64,000 nucleotides of DNA, taken from Thaumasiovibrio sp047250365. GTDB lineage: Bacteria; Pseudomonadota; Gammaproteobacteria; Enterobacterales; Vibrionaceae. The notes under the pieces are model-generated. The model had not been told where the DNA came from, made no database searches, and worked only from the letters and a program-made list of their open reading frames with translations. Shown here piece by piece: positions 62,029 through 64,000 of the stretch. Positions within the stretch are counted from its first letter, which is position 1. Every line of letters begins with the position of its first letter. The position numbers and the translations under genes were made by a program. Location: contig NZ_JBLBVL010000001.1 in assembly GCF_047250365.1 (NCBI RefSeq), positions 186,001-250,000 on the forward strand, in the 5' to 3' direction.

Positions 62029-64000
62029 TCATGAGGCACTACCAGACCTTACAAATGGTGTTACTGTCTTATTGTCCTCATCAGTGGCTTTTTTGCTCGG
62101 ATTTAATTGTAAATAGCACTGTTCAAACTCAGATGCCGGGACTGGCTTCGAGTAGTAATACCCTTGCACAATGTTGCACTTTTTCTGGCGTAGAAAATTG
62201 ATGTGATACTCTGTTTCAACCCCTTCAGCCACCACGTCCATATTAATATTGCCCGCTAAATCAATGACCGCTGATGTTAGCGCCCGATCATATTTATCAT
62301 GTTCAATATTAGCTATAAAGCTGCGATCAATCTTTACACCATCAAAATGAAAGCGACGTAGATAATCCAAGGATGAATATCCGGTGCCAAAATCATCCAA
62401 CCAAAGCTTCAGTCCTAATTGGCGTAATGACTGCAATGTTTTTTCAGCCATCATTTCATCTTTCATCAATAAACTCTCTGTTACCTCTACATGAATAAAC
62501 TGTGGAGGGACACGATATTGATGCAATAAACGGAAAAATACCTCTGCAACGTTTTGCCGATACATCTGTTTTGCAGACAAATTGATTGCAACATGAAAGC
62601 CTGGTGGCAGATTCTTTAACCAAAGACCTACCTGACGACAAACAGAATCTATAATCCACTCGCCTATTTGAAGAATAAGCCCTGTATCTTCAGCAATTGA
62701 AATAAAGTCTTGCGGGTAAATATATCCCTTTGTAGGGTGGTGCCAACGAATCAAAGCTTCAGCACCAACAATAAGATTACTGGTAATATCAAACTGTGGT
62801 TGATACCAAATTTCAAACTGGCAATGTTCGGATGTCGCTCGACGCAGATCGCGCTCCAAATCCATCTTTAACCTTAACCCTTCATGAAGAGATTCATTAA
62901 AGTGACTATATGTATTCTTCCCCTTCCTTTTCGCTTGATACATTGCAATATCCGCATTTTTAATTAGTTCTGATGCAGTACGTCCATCTTCAGGGTAACT
63001 CGCAATACCTATACTGGCCCCAATGGCAACATCATCACCTTCAATCAAGACAGATGTTTTAACAATATTGACTACACGCTTTGCAATCGCGGATGTACTT
63101 TCTCTTCGAGTGACAAACGGAATGTAAATTAAAAATTCATCACCACCAATTCTAGCGACAACTTCCTGACTCACTGAAACATCAAACGGACAATTTAGCT
63201 CTTTCTCTACTTTTAATTGCATAGATATTCGTTCTGAAATTTCACACAACAAATAGTCTCCAGATTCATGTCCATAATTATCATTAATATGTTTAAATTC
63301 ATCCAGGTCAACAAACAACACGGTAAAACCGATAGCCTCAATTAAATTATTATCAATGCAATTATTCACATGATCAATAAAGTAGGCTCGATTGGGTAAC
63401 TTTGTTAAACTATCGTGATATGCCAGAAAAGCAATCTCTTTATTTCTTGATTCTAAATTAGATCCCATATCCATAAATGCATTAGCTAGCTCACCCAACT
63501 CATCATCTGTTCTATTTCCGTTGGTAATATTAAAATCACCTCGACTAATCCTTTTTGTATGTGCCACCAGATCACGAATTGGTTTTACAACCCGAGTTGA
63601 AACGAAAACAGACAGTAAAACCCCAACCCCAAATGATGTTAACGCAAGAGCGACCGTAATAGACGATATACGTTTAAATACATCATCATTTGCTTCTGTT
63701 ATTACCTGATAAACAGCATCTATCTCTTTCTTTATCCCTGCCAATGATAACCGTATAGATACTCCCCCCAAGATCTCATTATGCATATATATAGGTTTGG
63801 CTATATCAATGTAATATGGCGTCACATTTCTATATGCCACACCTTTTTTAAGAACTGAGGTTAATTCATTTTCATTGGGGAATAATCTTCCAAAGCTATT
63901 TAGGTATTTATCTCCATTATGAAAAATGATACCTTCTCTATTGTAGATGTAGACAGATAGCACTTCATTATTCAGTAGCACAGGCTTAATTAATTGACGC
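62029..64000 (-). CDS. GGDEF-EAL cyclic-di-GMP enzyme, N-terminus cut by window edge
   Basis: The frame is open to base 64000; at least 656 codons are visible. A periplasmic sensor part is followed by one membrane segment (ALTSFGVGVLLSVFV), a HAMP domain (VVKPIRDLVAHTKRISRGDF), a GGDEF domain with the intact motif ARIGGDEFLIYIP, and an EAL domain with GAEALIRWHHP, VTESLL and DDFGTGYSSLDYL. Both active sites look complete, so it could make or degrade c-di-GMP. The GTG at 63979-63981 is only an internal codon. Confidence 0.93.
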   Translation of the reverse strand, partial: RQLIKPVLLNNEVLSVYIYNREGIIFHNGDKYLNSFGRLFPNENELTSVLKKGVAYRNVTPYYIDIAKPIYMHNEILGGVSIRLSLAGIKKEIDAVYQVITEANDDVFKRISSITVALALTSFGVGVLLSVFVSTRVVKPIRDLVAHTKRISRGDFNITNGNRTDDELGELANAFMDMGSNLESRNKEIAFLAYHDSLTKLPNRAYFIDHVNNCIDNNLIEAIGFTVLFVDLDEFKHINDNYGHESGDYLLCEISERISMQLKVEKELNCPFDVSVSQEVVARIGGDEFLIYIPFVTRRESTSAIAKRVVNIVKTSVLIEGDDVAIGASIGIASYPEDGRTASELIKNADIAMYQAKRKGKNTYSHFNESLHEGLRLKMDLERDLRRATSEHCQFEIWYQPQFDITSNLIVGAEALIRWHHPTKGYIYPQDFISIAEDTGLILQIGEWIIDSVCRQVGLWLKNLPPGFHVAINLSAKQMYRQNVAEVFFRLLHQYRVPPQFIHVEVTESLLMKDEMMAEKTLQSLRQLGLKLWLDDFGTGYSSLDYLRRFHFDGVKIDRSFIANIEHDKYDRALTSAVIDLAGNINMDVVAEGVETEYHINFLRQKKCNIVQGYYYSKPVPASEFEQCYLQLNPSKKATDEDNKTVTPFVRSGSAS

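Noticed and set aside
1..64000. CRISPR array, rRNA or tRNA genes
   Set aside because: No regularly spaced direct repeats of CRISPR type, no rRNA-like sequence, and no tRNA cloverleaf was noticed on either strand. The repeated palindromes in 12.4-21.9 kb vary in length and flank genes, as attC sites do.

Overview
The window reads as chromosomal DNA of a marine or halophilic gammaproteobacterium, most likely a member of the Vibrionaceae. Reasons: an ectoine operon, chitobiose/chitin genes, the LpoB-type peptidoglycan operon (hinT, ycfL, lpoB, ycfP, ndh), the fumarase / pabB / nudL / sdaC-sdaA neighbourhood, a two-adaptor RND pump of the vexIJK type, and a run of gene cassettes with attC-like sites. 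The assignment to a family is inference; no rRNA or tRNA gene is present to confirm it.

Layout. (1) 1-520: the N-terminal part of a type II NADH dehydrogenase (minus). (2) 970-3214: ectABC (plus). (3) 3286-9164: a minus-strand chitobiose cluster: PTS IIB-IIC-IIA, an uncharacterised barrel-like protein, and a secreted GH20 hexosaminidase. (4) 9551-12424: rsuA, a GST, an NmrA-like protein and a RidA-like protein. (5) About 12.4-21.9 kb: an integron-type cassette array without a visible integrase. Nearly all genes are on the minus strand and separated by attC-like sites, with degenerate IS91-like, IS110-like and ISAs1-like elements in between. (6) 22-26 kb: ycfP, lpoB, ycfL, a COG3014-type lipoprotein gene and hinT. 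(7) 26-33.6 kb: a chemoreceptor, a metallopeptidase, an RluA-family pseudouridine synthase, a large secreted acidic protein and a SIMPL protein. (8) 34-41.6 kb: emrD, pyrC, and an RND pump with two lipoprotein adaptors. (9) 41.9-43.6 kb: a secreted GH16 hydrolase and a small secreted protein. (10) 43.6-50.4 kb: a branched-chain keto acid dehydrogenase plus ETF operon, divergent from ETF-ubiquinone oxidoreductase, with a LiuR-like palindrome between. (11) 50.5-64 kb: a periplasmic amidohydrolase, a membrane GDPD, class I fumarase, pabB, nudL, sdaC, sdaA, an ADP-ribosylglycohydrolase and the start of a GGDEF-EAL protein (cut by the window edge).

The most informative structural point is that ycfP and ndh, neighbours in E. 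coli, are here in the same order and orientation but about 21.5 kb apart. The ectoine operon, the chitobiose cluster and the cassette array all lie in that gap, so the gap looks like an accessory insertion hot spot. Inside the array every insertion sequence I can recognise keeps its ends or terminal codons but has lost the middle of its transposase. The two IS110-like copies sit exactly at attC core sites. The least explained content is: the barrel-like protein in the PTS operon, an unknown two-gene cassette at 19698-20287, a membrane-protein/HxlR divergent cassette, and a cassette-borne M23-like protein without a signal peptide.
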